64,000 nucleotides of DNA, from NCBI RefSeq assembly GCF_001014615.2, contig NZ_LBCQ02000011.1:186001-250000 (forward strand), in the 5' to 3' direction. Within the stretch, counting starts at the first letter, position 1. Each line of letters begins with the position of its first letter. Made by a program: the position numbers and the translations under genes. Below, one piece after another: positions 8,805 to 19,318 of this stretch. The DNA comes from Aquamicrobium sp. LC103. GTDB taxonomy: Bacteria > Pseudomonadota > Alphaproteobacteria > Rhizobiales > Rhizobiaceae. The notes beneath the pieces were generated by a model. It saw only the letters and a list, made by a program, of their open reading frames with translations. It made no database searches and was not told the DNA's origin.

Positions 8805-9986
8805 ATGGTTGAACCAAACCTGAAATTTTCGCGCGCGGAATATGCCGAGCGGCTGGCCAAGACGCGGCGCGCCATGGAGGCGAAGGGCGTCGATCTCCTG
8901 ATCGTCAGCGACCCGTCCAACATGGCCTGGCTGACCGGCTATGACGGCTGGTCGTTCTATGTGCACCAGGCCGTTCTCGTGCCGCCTCAGGGCGAGCCGG
9001 TCTGGTACGGTCGCGGGCAGGATGCGAACGGTGCGAAGCGCACCGCCTACCTCTCCCACGACAACATCATCGGCTATGCCGACCATTACGTGCAGTCCAC
9101 CGAGCGGCATCCGATGGACTATCTCTCGCAGGTGATCGCCGAGCGCGGTTGGGACCGGCTCACCGTCGGCGTGGAGATGGACAATTACTGGTTCTCCGCA
9201 GCCGCCTTCGCCTCGCTTCAGAAGCACCTGCCCAATGCCCGCTTCGTCGACGCGACCGCGCTGGTGAACTGGCAACGGGCGGTGAAGAGCCCGACCGAGA
9301 TCGACTACATGCGCAAGGCCGGCCGCATCGTCGAGCTCATGCATGAGCGGATCGTGGAAAAAGCCGAAATCGGCATGCGCAAGAGCGATCTCGTCGCCGA
9401 GATCTACGACGCCGGCATTCGCGGCACGCCGGAATTCGGCGGCGACTATCCGGCGATCGTGCCGCTGCTGCCGTCGGGGGCGGATGCGTCCGCGCCTCAT
9501 CTAACCTGGGACGACAAGCCGATGCAGCGCGGCGAAGGAACCTTCTTCGAGATCGCCGGCTGCTACAACCGCTATCACGTGCCGCTTTCGCGCACGCTTT
9601 TCCTCGGCAAGCCGACGCAGGAATTCCTCGACGCCGAGAAGGCGACACTGGAAGGCATGGAGGCGGGGTTGGCGGCGGCCAAGCCCGGCAACACCTGCGA
9701 GGACATCGCCAACGCCTTCTTCGCGGTCCTGAAGAAATACGGCATCGTCAAGGACAACCGCACGGGCTATCCGATCGGGCTTTCCTATCCGCCGGACTGG
9801 GGCGAGCGCACGATGAGCCTGCGTCCCGGCGACCGCACCGAGTTGAAGCCGGGCATGACCTTCCACTTCATGACCGGCCTGTGGCTGGACACGATGGGAC
9901 TGGAGATTACCGAATCCATCCTGATCACCGAGACCGGCGTGGAATGCCTCTCCGACGTTCCGCGCAAGCTGTTCGTAAAGGACTGA
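8805..9986 (+). CDS. eutD: Ectoine hydrolase (M24/creatinase-fold)
   Basis: This 393-residue protein has a creatinase-type N-terminal domain (RRAMEAKGVDLLIVSDPSNMAWLTGYDGWSFY) and a pita-bread M24 C-terminal domain. EutD/DoeA opens the ectoine ring, giving N-acetylated 2,4-diaminobutyrate. The alpha-acetyl product is also the reported EnuR inducer. The N-terminal NMAWLTGYDGWSFYVHQ segment and the adjacency to eutE support the hydrolase call over a generic Xaa-Pro peptidase. AGGAAG precedes the ATG. Confidence 0.93.
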   Translation: MVEPNLKFSRAEYAERLAKTRRAMEAKGVDLLIVSDPSNMAWLTGYDGWSFYVHQAVLVPPQGEPVWYGRGQDANGAKRTAYLSHDNIIGYADHYVQSTERHPMDYLSQVIAERGWDRLTVGVEMDNYWFSAAAFASLQKHLPNARFVDATALVNWQRAVKSPTEIDYMRKAGRIVELMHERIVEKAEIGMRKSDLVAEIYDAGIRGTPEFGGDYPAIVPLLPSGADASAPHLTWDDKPMQRGEGTFFEIAGCYNRYHVPLSRTLFLGKPTQEFLDAEKATLEGMEAGLAAAKPGNTCEDIANAFFAVLKKYGIVKDNRTGYPIGLSYPPDWGERTMSLRPGDRTELKPGMTFHFMTGLWLDTMGLEITESILITETGVECLSDVPRKLFVKD

Positions 9987-10026
9987 GACGATGGCCGGTT
10001 AGCCGTTCCGGACATCCTTCATGGCT

Positions 10027-10170
10027 CCCCTTCGCCCCTTCGACAAGCTCAGGGCTCAGGGCCGTATCTCGAAGCCGCGTGTTCCTTGCTCCTCTCGTGT
10101 TTCGACGGATCGCCTGCCCAGAGCTACGGATGCGAATTCGGGCCCTGAGCTTGTCGAAGGGGCGAAGGGG
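10027..10170. repeat. 29-bp perfect inverted repeat in the eutD-eutE gap
   Basis: The left arm 10027-10055 and right arm 10142-10170 are exact reverse complements (29 of 29) around an 86-bp centre. The core of each arm is CCCCTTCGACAAGCTCAGGG. This resembles an extragenic repeat I recall as common in alphaproteobacterial genomes. The element fills most of the 237-bp gap and would fold into a long stem in the eut transcript. No transposase is present, so it looks like a small non-autonomous palindromic element. Confidence 0.75.
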
Positions 10171-10223
10171 GCCTCGACGGACGCACTGAAGCCATAAACC
10201 GCAACCTCCACAGAGTACGTACC

Positions 10224-11228
10224 ATGACCGAAGTTAGTCGCCCCTCGCCATTTGCGCCCACCGTGGATTTCGACAGGGATGGAACCCAGCACGGCTTCCT
10301 GCGGCTGCCTTACAGCCGCGACGATTCCGCCTGGGGCTCGGTGATGATCCCGATCACCGTGATCCGCAATGGCGGCGGTCCAACGGCGCTGCTGACCGGC
10401 GGCAATCACGGCGACGAATATGAAGGGCCGATCGCGCTCTTCGATCTCGCCAGGTCGTTGAGGCAGGAAGACGTCGCCGGAACCGTGATTATTGTGCCGG
10501 CTATGAACTATCCCGCGTTTCGCGCCGGCACCCGCACTTCGCCGATCGACAGGGGCAATCTCAACCGCAGCTTTCCCGGCCGGCCGGACGGCACGGTAAC
10601 GGAAAAGATAGCCGACTATTTTCAACGTTATCTGTTGCCGCGCGCCGATATCGTGCTCGATTTCCATTCGGGCGGCCGTACGCTCGACTTCGTCCCGTTC
10701 TGTGCGGCCCACATCCTGCCCGACAAGGAGCAGGAGGAGAAGGCCTTCGCGGCGGTCGAGGCCTTTTCCGCTCCCTACTCGACGCGGATGCTGGAGATCG
10801 ACGCAGTCGGCATGTTCGACACGGCTGCCGAGAACCTCGGCAAGGTCTTCGTGACGACCGAGCTCGGCGGCGGCGGCACAGCGCGGGCCGGGACGGTGAG
10901 GATCGCCAGGCGCGGCGTGCTGAACGTGCTGCGTCATGCCGGCATTGTCGAAGGCGCGGTCGAGAAGCAGCCGACGCGGTGGCTCGACATGCCCTCCGGC
11001 GATTGCTTCGCCTTCGCCGAGGACGATGGCATGATCGAGACGATGATCGATCTAGGTGAGGCGGTGAGACAGGGCGACGTGCTCGCCCGTATCTATCCCG
11101 TCGGGCGCACGGGCATGGCGCCCCGGGAAATCAGGGCGAAGATGTCCGGCATCCTTGCCGCCCGGCATTTTCCTGGTTTGGTCAAGGCCGGTGACTGCGC
11201 CGGCGTCGTCGCCGTGCTCACGGACTGA
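10224..11228 (+). CDS. eutE: N-alpha-acetyl-L-2,4-diaminobutyrate deacetylase
   Basis: This 334-residue zinc hydrolase is of the succinylglutamate desuccinylase/aspartoacylase family. The metal site is visible as GGNHGDEYEGP (His and Glu ligands) and LDFHSGGRT (third ligand His). The C-terminal part contains a beta-barrel-like extension. EutE/DoeB removes acetate from alpha-ADABA to give 2,4-diaminobutyrate, which a transaminase and semialdehyde dehydrogenase then convert to aspartate. It is the last gene of the rightward cluster. No diaminobutyrate transaminase (doeD) is in the window; it may lie beyond the left edge near ssd. Confidence 0.93.
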   Translation: MTEVSRPSPFAPTVDFDRDGTQHGFLRLPYSRDDSAWGSVMIPITVIRNGGGPTALLTGGNHGDEYEGPIALFDLARSLRQEDVAGTVIIVPAMNYPAFRAGTRTSPIDRGNLNRSFPGRPDGTVTEKIADYFQRYLLPRADIVLDFHSGGRTLDFVPFCAAHILPDKEQEEKAFAAVEAFSAPYSTRMLEIDAVGMFDTAAENLGKVFVTTELGGGGTARAGTVRIARRGVLNVLRHAGIVEGAVEKQPTRWLDMPSGDCFAFAEDDGMIETMIDLGEAVRQGDVLARIYPVGRTGMAPREIRAKMSGILAARHFPGLVKAGDCAGVVAVLTD

Positions 11229-11364
11229 TCCGCCGCCGAGACCGTTGATGCTTTTCCACCCGGTGAGGGTATCCCCGGCGGTGATTGTTCGCGGAGCCCG
11301 TCCCGCGTGCTTGTCGCTCATTCGAGGTTCGTCTAGCATTGAAGCCGCGATCTGAGGGATGAAG

Positions 11365-11820
11365 ATGAAACTAGCTGAAGCACTTGTTCTTCGCGGCGAT
11401 CTCATGAAGCGCCTGGAACAGGTCAAGGGCCGCGTCCTGCGCAATGCGAAGGTGCAGGAAGGCGACGAACCTGCCGAGAGCCCGCAGGATCTCCTGGCCG
11501 AATATGATCGGCTGGCCTCGGAATTGCGGCGTTTGATCGCCAGCATCAACCGGACCAACAGTGCCACCAGCTTCGCCAAAGGAACGCTGACCGACGCGCT
11601 GGCGGAGCGTGACGTGCTGCGCCTGCGTCAGGCAGCGTATCGTGATCTGGCCGAGGAGGCGACCGTGGTTCAGATGATCGGCACGCGGACGGAAGTCCGC
11701 TTCCGCCCGACCGTCCAGGTTTCCGACATCCAGAGGAAGGCGGATGATCTTGCTCAGGATCTTCGCAAGCTCGATTCCCGAATTCAGGAGGCTAACTGGC
11801 TGACCAGCCTTTTGGACTAA
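11365..11820 (+). CDS. DIP1984-family protein (septicolysin-like; function unknown)
   Basis: This 151-residue, strongly helical and charged protein begins MKLAEALVLRGDLMKRLEQ and contains RNAKVQEGDEPAE and INRTNSATSF. These are hallmarks of the DIP1984 family, whose members are mostly unstudied. Two long helices with heptad-like spacing suggest a coiled-coil bundle. I prefer the ATG at 11365 over the one at 11359 because GAGGG lies seven bases upstream and the family begins at this point. A short hairpin follows at 11887. No functional link to the ectoine genes is evident. Confidence 0.8.
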   Translation: MKLAEALVLRGDLMKRLEQVKGRVLRNAKVQEGDEPAESPQDLLAEYDRLASELRRLIASINRTNSATSFAKGTLTDALAERDVLRLRQAAYRDLAEEATVVQMIGTRTEVRFRPTVQVSDIQRKADDLAQDLRKLDSRIQEANWLTSLLD

Positions 11821-12355
11821 GCGCAGTCGGTATCCGGCGGTTGAAAGCGAATACGACCCCTTCCGGCGGGGCAAAGCCGGTTCTGTCGCGTCAGGGGCGA
11901 CGCGTTTCCTTACCATGCAAGCCCAGCACGTCGACACCAGCATAGTAACTGTAACGCTTCATCACCACGTATTGGTTCGATCATCGGAGAGGTGTGGGAT
12001 AGGGGCCGGTCTTCGTCGCAAATCGATGAGGCCCGGAACTGCGCTAATCGCCGGTCGACGGAGCGAGGAAAGCTCGTCGACGGCTGCCGGCGTTTGAACT
12101 TCCTTTCTGACGGGAGAAGCCAGGGTATTGGGAACGGCCGAGGCTTTGCCCAGCCTGGAAAGCCGCGCTCGCACTCCTTCTCCGCCGCCGCCGACATAAT
12201 CCCATCGACGGATCGGCCCCGCCTTCCGGCTACCCCTTTTTGAAGCCTGCTCCACCCGATTGGCGTCCTTTGCCGGCCCGCAAAACGTGGCAGGATCGGC
12301 GGATGATGCGGCGCCATGCGCCCAGTCCGTACGGATGCAGGAAGGCTGGGGGACC
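11821..12355. other. Intergenic region before the giant secreted protein, no gene supported
   Basis: About 535 bp lie between the DIP1984-family stop and the chosen start of the modular protein. A weak terminator-like hairpin (CGCGTC/GACGCG, then TTTCCTT) is at 11887-11911. Short frames on both strands, including a 23-codon minus frame at 11891-11962, lack a ribosome site or recognisable composition. The promoter for the downstream gene should lie here, but no clear sigma-70 pair is visible. Confidence 0.5.
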
Positions 12356-15300
12356 ATGTTCAAGACCTATGATCGGAACAATGAATTTCTGAGCGCGATC
12401 GGCGGCACGCCGGGCAATTCGTCCCAGCCGCTCGCGGCACGCAAGCCGGCCTATGTCGCGGACCCCGATGTTCTTTCCGCGATGGACAAGGTCTGCCAGC
12501 TTGGTTTTTCGGCGGTCGCCGGCGTCTTCCAGGCGGCAAAAGCGCAGACCTATTCGACTTCCTGCAAGCCGGGCGACGCTCATGACGGTTCGGGCGCCAT
12601 GCCGGTATCGTCCTATTCCGCTTCGCTCGATGCCGCAGGCTCCGGCGCGGCGACGCCGTCCGTCGATGCGCCCGCCGCGAACGCTTCCTCCTGGAGCGTG
12701 AAATCGGACCCCGCCGCGGCGAGTGGCGGAACCTCGTTCTCGGCGACGTCCAGCCTTTCGCGACTGGCGACATCCCCGGAAGCCTCGGGCACCGACACCG
12801 GCGACGGGGTGTCGTCTCCGGGCACCACCGCGCCGTCGACCGGCGCGGGCACCGGTGCAGGCGCTCCGGGCGGCACCGGTTCCTTGGATGGCGGCGCGTC
12901 GCCGGTTCCCGGTGGCGCAGGCAGCTCGGCGGGCGGTGCGCCATCGTCGGGCCCCGGGACGACCGCCCCGAATGCAGGCCCGACGCCGGACATCAATACC
13001 GAGGCGGGTGGTGGCTCCACGCCGCAGGCGAACGCCGCCGCGACACCCAACAAGATCGCCCTGGAAAACATGAAACAGGGCAATCCACAGAGTGAATGGG
13101 GCATCGACGGCGACGGCGACCCCAGCATCCAGGGCTTCGCCACCGAGATCAGCACCAATATCGGCGGCACGGTCGATTTCAAGATCGCCACGGATTCCAC
13201 CAACTACCGCATCGAGATCTACCGCCTGGGCTATTATGGCGGCGACGGCGCGCGCCGTGTCGACACCATCGACATCGATCTGGCGACGGCGCAGGTGCAG
13301 CCGCATCCGATCGTCGACATGTCGATCGGCCTGATCGACTGCGGCAATTGGGGTGTCTCGGCGAGCTGGCAGATTCCGCAGGACGCGGTTTCGGGTGTCT
13401 ACGTCGCCAAGCTCATCCGCGAGGATGGAAGCGAGGGCGCGAGCCACATTCCGTTCATCGTGCGCGACGACAATTCGACCAGCGACATCGTCTTCCAGAC
13501 GTCCGACACGACATGGCAGGCCTACAATGCCTGGGGCGGCGCCAGCCTTTATTACGGCGAAGTGCCGATGAACCCCGAGGACATGATCGCCTACATGCCG
13601 CCCAACTGCAGTTGCGGCGTCACCGCGATCGGGCGCGCCTATGCCGTCAGCTACAATCGCCCGTTCATCACCAATTCGAGCCCGTGGGGCGGCACGCACG
13701 ACTTCATCTTCGGCGCCGAGCATTCGGCGATCCGCTGGCTCGAGCAGAACGGTTACGACGTCAGCTACATTTCCGGCGTGGACGCGACGCGCTCCGGCAA
13801 CCTGCTCCTGAACCATCAGGCCTATCTCTCCGTCGGCCATGACGAATACTGGTCGGCCGAGCAACGCGCCAATGTCGAGGCCGCGCGCGATGCGGGCGTC
13901 AATCTCGCTTTCTGGAGCGGTAACGAGTGCTATTGGAAGGTGCGTTGGGAAACCAGCATCGACGGCAACGGCACGCCCTATCGAACCATGGTCTGCTACA
14001 AGGAGACCTGGGCCGGCGTCAGCATCGACCCGAGCGACACCACCACGGGAACCTGGCGCGACCCGCGCTTCCGCGAGCCGGGACAGGAGCCGGAAAATTC
14101 GCTGACCGGAACGATGTTCACCGTCGATTCCTACCGGCTCGATACGATCACGATCCCCTACGACTATTCGAACCTCAGGTTCTGGCGCAACACGGACGTC
14201 GCCGAACTGCAGCCGGGCGAGACCCATTCGCTGGTGCAGAACCTCCTGGGCTACGAATGGGATTCCGACGTCGAGAACGGCTTCCGGCCCGCCGGCCTCA
14301 TCAACATGTCGCTGTCGACGGTCTCGGTGAACACCTATCTGCGTGATTACGGCACGACGATCGGCTCCGCGGATGCGACCCACAGCCTGACCATGTACCG
14401 CGCCGAAAGCGGCGCGCTGGTCTTCGGCGCGGGCACCGTGTTCTGGTCGTGGGGCCTCGACGCCGAGCACGAGGGCGCCGAGACGCCGACCGACCGCAAT
14501 GTTCAGCAGGCCATGGTCAACATGTTCGCCGACATGGGCATCCAGCCGACGACGCTGGACGCGAGCCTGATCCTGGCGTCGCAATCGACCGATGCCGCGA
14601 AGCCGACCTCCACGATCACCTCGCCGATTTTCGGCGCGAGCTTCGTCGAGGGGCAGCGGGTGACGATCACCGGCACGGCCGTCGATTTCGGCGGCGGCGT
14701 CATCGCCGGCGTGGAAGTCTCCACCGACGGCGGCCAGAGCTGGTTCAAGGCGACCGGTCGCGAGAACTGGACCTATAGCTGGATCGCGCAGGCGAGCGCC
14801 ACCTACACGATCATGTCGCGCGCGGTGGACGACAGCCTGAACCTGGAAACGCCGGGCACGGGCAAGCAGGTGACGGTGTCGTTGCCCGAAACGGCCAGCC
14901 TGTGGACCTTTGCCAGCAAACCGGCGGAGGAGACGGTGCTCGACCGCGATCCCGTCGAGGTCGGCGTGCGCTTCCAGACGACGATCGCCGGCACGGTCGA
15001 AGGCATCAAGTTCTACAAGGGCTTCTACAATATCGGCGCGCACAAGGTGAGCTTGTGGACCGCCGACGGTACGCTGCTGGCGACCGGCACCTCCACCGGC
15101 GAGTCGCTCTCCGGCTGGCAGACGGTAACCTTCTCCAGCCCGGTTCATATCGTTGCCGGAACGACCTATATCGCCTCCTATCATACCGGCGGTTTCTACT
15201 CGACGACGCAGGGCTACTTCAGCAACGCCTATGCCAACGGTCCGCTGCGCGTGCAGCAGAACGGCGGCGTCTACGCCTACGGTTCCACCTCGACCTTCCC

Positions 15301-17707
15301 GGGCAACAGCTCGACGGAGAACTATTGGGTCGACGTGGTCTTCAATGCCGGACCGAACACGGTGCCCGTGGCGACGGACGACAGCGGCTATTCGGTCTTC
15401 AAGGATGCGTTGATCGCCATTCCGATCTCCTCGCTCATCGCCAACGACATGGATCCGGACGGCGATGCGCTGACGATCAGCGCGGTGGGCAATGCGGTCA
15501 ACGGAACGGTTACGCTGAACACGCAGACCGGCAACGTGATCTTCACGCCCAATGCCGGCTACATCGGACCGGCCAGCTTCACCTACACGCTTTCCGACGG
15601 GCGCGGCGGCACCGATCAGGCGACCGTCAGCCTCAACGTCCAGCAGGGACCCGAGGGCGTGTCGCTGTTCAATCCGACCGACGGGCCGACCGGTCCCGGC
15701 AGCAACGACAACAACGCGCTCGAACTCGGCATGAAGTTCACGGTATCGGCCAGCGGCACGATCACCGGCATGCGCTTCTACAAGGTCTCCGGCGACACCG
15801 GACCGCATACGGGTTCGATCTGGTCGGCGACCGGGTCGCTGCTCGCCACCGTGACCTTCACCAGCGAGACGCCGAGCGGCTGGCAGACGGCGATCTTCTC
15901 CAATCCTATCCAGGTCACCGCCGGCACCACCTACGTCGCCTCCTATCACACGACCGGAGCCTATGCGGCGACGAAGAACTTCTTCGAACAGACCTATACG
16001 AACGGGCCGATCAGCGCGCCCTCGTCGACGATCAGCGGCGGCAATGGCGTCTATGCCTATTCCGCCACCAGCGTGTTCCCGACGTCCAGCTACCAGGCGA
16101 CGAACTACTGGGTCGATGTCGTCTTCAAGCAGTCGACCGGCAGCAGCGCGCCGATCGCCAACAACGACAACGGTTTCACCGTGACCCGCGACGGCATCCT
16201 CTCGCTCTCCTCGGCGATGCTGCTGGCCAACGACACCGATGCGGACGGCGACCAGTTGACGATCACCGGCGTGGGCAACGCGACGAACGGAACCGTTTCG
16301 CTCAACAGCCAGACCGGCTTGATCAGCTTCACGCCGACCGGCGGCTATACCGGTCCGGCCAGCTTCACCTACACCATCTCGGACGGCCATGGCGGCACGG
16401 ATTCGGCAACCGTCAGCCTGACGGTGACGCCGCCGTCGAACGCGGTCGGCCTGTTCGCGCCCAATGCCACGCCGAGCGTCGCGGCCGTGAACGATCCGGG
16501 TTCCGTCGAACTCGGTGTAAGGTTCACCGTGTCCGCCAGCGGGATGATCACCGGGTTGCGCTACTACAAAAGCGCGCAGGACACCGGCACGCATACCGGT
16601 TCGCTGTGGACCAGCACCGGCACGCTGCTGGCGCGGGCGACCTTCACCAACGAGACGGCAAGCGGCTGGCAGACCGTCACCTTTGCCGAGCCGATCGCCG
16701 TCACGGCGGGCACGAGCTATGTCGCGAGCTATCATTCCAACGGTTTCTATGCGGCAAGCCCGAACTATTTCACCAGCACCCATACGAACGGACCGCTCAG
16801 CGCTCCGGCCGGCGCCAACGGCGTCTACGCCTACGGCTCGACGAGCGTGTTCCCGTCATCGAGCTACAATTCGACCAACTACTGGGTCGACGTGCTCTAC
16901 GAGCAGTCGTCGCAGAACATCGCGCCGATCGCCAACAACGACAGCGGCTTCTCTTCGACCTACAACACGCCGCTCGTCTTCCAGGCGTCGAGCCTGCTCG
17001 CCAACGACAACGATCCCAACGGCGATCCGCTGGTTATCACCGGCGTCGGCGGCGCGGTGAACGGTACGGTGGCTTTCGACAGCCAGACGAATGCCGTGAC
17101 CTTCACGCCGACGGCGAACCATGTCGGCGGCGCCAGCTTCAGCTACACGATCTCCGACGGGCGTGGCGGCACGGCCTCCGCCCAGGTATCGCTGACGGTC
17201 TCGCCGCCCGATGCCGAGCAGAACCTCTTTACTGCGAGCGACACGCCGACGACGGTCACCGCGAACGACCCGAACTCGGTCAATCTCGGCATGAAGTTCC
17301 AGGCCGACGTGGCGGGGTGGATCACCGGCTTCCGCTTCTACAAGGGACCGCAGAACACCGGCCCCCATGAGGCCCATCTGTGGACCGCCAACGGGACGCT
17401 GCTTGCCAGCGCGACCTTCACCAACGAGACGGCGAGCGGCTGGCAGACCGTGCGGCTCGACGAGGAAGTCGCGATCGAGGCGAACACCACCTACGTCGTC
17501 TCGTACCATACGAACGGCTTCTATTCGATGACGACAAACTATTTCGGAGCGGAGCATTCGAACAACAATCTGCATGCCCTCGCCGACGGACTCAGCGGTG
17601 GCAACGGCGTCTTCGCCTATGGCGATAGCGGCCTGTTCCCGACCTCGTCGTTCAACAAGTCCAACTACTATGTGGACGTCGCGTTCAGACCGCAGCTTGC
17701 GGCTTAG
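12356..17707 (+). CDS. Giant modular surface/secreted protein: dimethylformamidase-beta-like domain, four DUF4082 and three cadherin-like units
   Basis: This 1783-residue protein has no ordinary signal peptide. Residues about 90-235 are a low-complexity Gly/Ser/Pro/Thr/Ala linker. From about 240 ([35 protein letters not shown]) runs an N,N-dimethylformamidase beta-subunit-like domain, here probably structural or glycan-related rather than an amidase. An Ig-like unit follows (about 745-845). Four DUF4082 units ([26 protein letters not shown]) then alternate with three cadherin-like units (LANDxDPDGD, [12 protein letters not shown]). No RTX nonapeptides are visible. I chose the ATG at 12356 ([11 protein letters not shown]); an upstream in-frame start at 12260 adds unlikely sequence. 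A type I exporter is encoded 1.6 kb downstream and is the likely secretion route. Confidence 0.85.
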   Translation: MFKTYDRNNEFLSAIGGTPGNSSQPLAARKPAYVADPDVLSAMDKVCQLGFSAVAGVFQAAKAQTYSTSCKPGDAHDGSGAMPVSSYSASLDAAGSGAATPSVDAPAANASSWSVKSDPAAASGGTSFSATSSLSRLATSPEASGTDTGDGVSSPGTTAPSTGAGTGAGAPGGTGSLDGGASPVPGGAGSSAGGAPSSGPGTTAPNAGPTPDINTEAGGGSTPQANAAATPNKIALENMKQGNPQSEWGIDGDGDPSIQGFATEISTNIGGTVDFKIATDSTNYRIEIYRLGYYGGDGARRVDTIDIDLATAQVQPHPIVDMSIGLIDCGNWGVSASWQIPQDAVSGVYVAKLIREDGSEGASHIPFIVRDDNSTSDIVFQTSDTTWQAYNAWGGASLYYGEVPMNPEDMIAYMPPNCSCGVTAIGRAYAVSYNRPFITNSSPWGGTHDFIFGAEHSAIRWLEQNGYDVSYISGVDATRSGNLLLNHQAYLSVGHDEYWSAEQRANVEAARDAGVNLAFWSGNECYWKVRWETSIDGNGTPYRTMVCYKETWAGVSIDPSDTTTGTWRDPRFREPGQEPENSLTGTMFTVDSYRLDTITIPYDYSNLRFWRNTDVAELQPGETHSLVQNLLGYEWDSDVENGFRPAGLINMSLSTVSVNTYLRDYGTTIGSADATHSLTMYRAESGALVFGAGTVFWSWGLDAEHEGAETPTDRNVQQAMVNMFADMGIQPTTLDASLILASQSTDAAKPTSTITSPIFGASFVEGQRVTITGTAVDFGGGVIAGVEVSTDGGQSWFKATGRENWTYSWIAQASATYTIMSRAVDDSLNLETPGTGKQVTVSLPETASLWTFASKPAEETVLDRDPVEVGVRFQTTIAGTVEGIKFYKGFYNIGAHKVSLWTADGTLLATGTSTGESLSGWQTVTFSSPVHIVAGTTYIASYHTGGFYSTTQGYFSNAYANGPLRVQQNGGVYAYGSTSTFPGNSSTENYWVDVVFNAGPNTVPVATDDSGYSVFKDALIAIPISSLIANDMDPDGDALTISAVGNAVNGTVTLNTQTGNVIFTPNAGYIGPASFTYTLSDGRGGTDQATVSLNVQQGPEGVSLFNPTDGPTGPGSNDNNALELGMKFTVSASGTITGMRFYKVSGDTGPHTGSIWSATGSLLATVTFTSETPSGWQTAIFSNPIQVTAGTTYVASYHTTGAYAATKNFFEQTYTNGPISAPSSTISGGNGVYAYSATSVFPTSSYQATNYWVDVVFKQSTGSSAPIANNDNGFTVTRDGILSLSSAMLLANDTDADGDQLTITGVGNATNGTVSLNSQTGLISFTPTGGYTGPASFTYTISDGHGGTDSATVSLTVTPPSNAVGLFAPNATPSVAAVNDPGSVELGVRFTVSASGMITGLRYYKSAQDTGTHTGSLWTSTGTLLARATFTNETASGWQTVTFAEPIAVTAGTSYVASYHSNGFYAASPNYFTSTHTNGPLSAPAGANGVYAYGSTSVFPSSSYNSTNYWVDVLYEQSSQNIAPIANNDSGFSSTYNTPLVFQASSLLANDNDPNGDPLVITGVGGAVNGTVAFDSQTNAVTFTPTANHVGGASFSYTISDGRGGTASAQVSLTVSPPDAEQNLFTASDTPTTVTANDPNSVNLGMKFQADVAGWITGFRFYKGPQNTGPHEAHLWTANGTLLASATFTNETASGWQTVRLDEEVAIEANTTYVVSYHTNGFYSMTTNYFGAEHSNNNLHALADGLSGGNGVFAYGDSGLFPTSSFNKSNYYVDVAFRPQLAA
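14898..17704 (+). repeat. Tandem DUF4082/cadherin-like repeat array within the giant protein
   Basis: Four DUF4082 units start near nt 14898, 15655, 16441 and 17215, separated by cadherin-like units near 15355, 16137 and 16918. The period is about 770-790 bp. Repeated blocks such as SGWQTV, NGPLS and YWVDV are easy to see. The array ends with the fourth DUF4082 unit right at the C-terminus. Such near-identical copies can recombine and change copy number. Confidence 0.8.
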
Positions 17708-17715
17708 GTGTCGAG

Positions 17716-18942
17716 ATGGGGTGGAGGGGGACGCGCGACGATCGCTTGCCGGTGACGGTGCTCACCGGCTTTCTCGGGGCGGGCAAGACGACGCTGCTCA
17801 ACCACGTGCTGCGGAACCGCGAAGGGCGACGCGTCGCGGTCATCGTCAACGACATGAGCGAGGTCAATATCGACGCCGATCTCGTTCGCGACGGCGGTGC
17901 CGATCTTTCCCGTACCAACGAGACGCTTGTCGAGCTGACCAATGGCTGCATCTGCTGCACGCTCCGTGACGACCTGCTTTCGGAGGTCCGGCGGCTCGCC
18001 CGCGAAAGACGCTTCGACTATCTGCTGATCGAGGGAACCGGCATTGCCGAGCCGCTTCCGGTCGCGGCGACCTTCTCCTTCCGCGACCAGGCGGGGGCAG
18101 CCCTTGCCGACATCGCCCGGCTCGACACGATGGTCACCGTGGTCGACGCGGCGAACCTTCTTGCTGACTATTCGAGCGCCGATTTCCTTCGCGACCGTGG
18201 CGAGACGCGCGACGATGCCGACCAGCGCACGCTCGTCGACCTTCTGGTCGAGCAGATCGAGTTCGCCGACGTCGTGGTGGTCAACAAGGTTTCGGATGTG
18301 ACGCCGGAAGCGCGCGACACGATCCGCCGCATCATCGCCGCGCTCAATCCGGATGCCGTCATGGTCGATACCGATTTCGGTCGCCTGCCGCTCGACGCGA
18401 TCCTCGACACGGGCCGTTTCGACGAGGCGAAGGCGGCGACGCATCCGCTCTGGCACAAGGAACTCTACGGCGCGGCCGGGCATGTGCCCGAAACCGAGGA
18501 ATACGGCATTTCGAGCTTCGTCTACCGTGCGCGGCGGCCCTTCGATCCAGCGAAGTTCCACGAATTTCTCGAAACGCCATGGCCGGGCCTGATCCGCGCC
18601 AAGGGGCATTTCTGGCTCGCCACGCGCCCCGACTGGGTGGGCCTGCTTTCGATCGCCGGCGCGCAGCGCAAGGCCGACGCGAAGGGAATGTGGTGGGCGG
18701 CCGTGCCGCAATCGCACTGGCCGCGCCATCCGCAGTTCCGGACGCTTCTCGACCGGCACTGGAGCGAGGTCTGGGGCGACCGGCGCCAGGAGCTCGTCTT
18801 CATCGGCGCGGGCATGGCCGAAGGTGAAATCCGCTCCATGCTCGACGGATGCCTTTTCGGATCCGAAACGAAATTCGATCCCGAGCTCGCGCAGTCTCTG
18901 CGCGATCCGTTCCCGCAATGGCAGCACGCACACGCGGCCTGA
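17716..18942 (+). CDS. CobW/COG0523-family GTPase (putative metal chaperone)
   Basis: This 408-residue G3E GTPase has Walker [10 protein letters not shown] near the N-terminus, the family metal-binding motif CICC within [12 protein letters not shown], the switch-like EGTGIAEP, and VVNKVSD for guanine recognition. A CobW C-terminal domain follows (about 260-400; [23 protein letters not shown]). COG0523 proteins insert or buffer Zn, Co or other metals for client proteins. It starts eight bases after the giant protein's stop, so it is probably co-transcribed. Whether it metallates the exported protein or is an incidental neighbour is unknown. Confidence 0.9.
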   Translation: MGWRGTRDDRLPVTVLTGFLGAGKTTLLNHVLRNREGRRVAVIVNDMSEVNIDADLVRDGGADLSRTNETLVELTNGCICCTLRDDLLSEVRRLARERRFDYLLIEGTGIAEPLPVAATFSFRDQAGAALADIARLDTMVTVVDAANLLADYSSADFLRDRGETRDDADQRTLVDLLVEQIEFADVVVVNKVSDVTPEARDTIRRIIAALNPDAVMVDTDFGRLPLDAILDTGRFDEAKAATHPLWHKELYGAAGHVPETEEYGISSFVYRARRPFDPAKFHEFLETPWPGLIRAKGHFWLATRPDWVGLLSIAGAQRKADAKGMWWAAVPQSHWPRHPQFRTLLDRHWSEVWGDRRQELVFIGAGMAEGEIRSMLDGCLFGSETKFDPELAQSLRDPFPQWQHAHAA

Positions 18943-18978
18943 CCGACACTGAAACCTGCAAGCACAACGGAGAAGACA

Positions 18979-19287
18979 ATGACCCAGGAACTCTACGCAG
19001 ACGGCATCGGCGAAATCACCGTCACCGGAACGATCGTCAGGATCGATTTCATGAGCCTGTCGGCCACCGAAAAGGACGACAAGAACAATCCGAAGCCGAT
19101 TTTCCGACAGAGGGTGATCATGCCGGTGGACGCTTTCGCCAACGCCGTCGACTTGATGCAGAAGGCGCTCGGCGGACTGGTCGAGGCGGGCGCGGTGCGC
19201 CGCATCGGCGACGTCCAGAAGCTGCCTGGAGCGGAGGCCGCGCAGAACGGCGCGCCTGCCTCGAACTCCTCGCCGAACTTCAACTGA
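18979..19287 (+). CDS. Small conserved protein upstream of type I exporter (function unknown)
   Basis: This 102-residue protein starts MTQELYADGIGEITVTGTIVRIDFMSLS and has a compact predicted beta-rich N-terminal half (YADGIGEITVTG, FRQRVIMPVDAF). A helical segment (residues 50-72) and a disordered, Asn/Ser-rich tail end in SSPNFN. I believe similar short proteins occur next to type I secretion genes in alphaproteobacteria, but no function is known to me. The ribosome site is GGAG before the ATG. Location between CobW and the exporter suggests an accessory role such as substrate handling; this is inference. Confidence 0.75.
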   Translation: MTQELYADGIGEITVTGTIVRIDFMSLSATEKDDKNNPKPIFRQRVIMPVDAFANAVDLMQKALGGLVEAGAVRRIGDVQKLPGAEAAQNGAPASNSSPNFN

Positions 19288-19318
19288 CGGGCTTTTTTAT
19301 CGGGGTTCAGGCAACGCC

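Noticed and set aside
11891-11962. 23-codon minus-strand frame (MKRYSYYAGVDVLG...) in the gap before the giant protein
   Set aside because: Reads naturally but has only a weak ribosome site, no promoter and no recognisable family; too short to support.
12230-16783. 1517-codon minus-strand frame opposite the giant protein
   Set aside because: Extremely Arg/Gly/Asp-rich and repeat-patterned by the sense gene; an antisense shadow.
19270-19300. T-run after the small protein before the exporter (CGGGCTTTTTTAT) as a terminator
   Set aside because: No convincing stem precedes it, and the exporter gene is only 31 bp on in the same direction.
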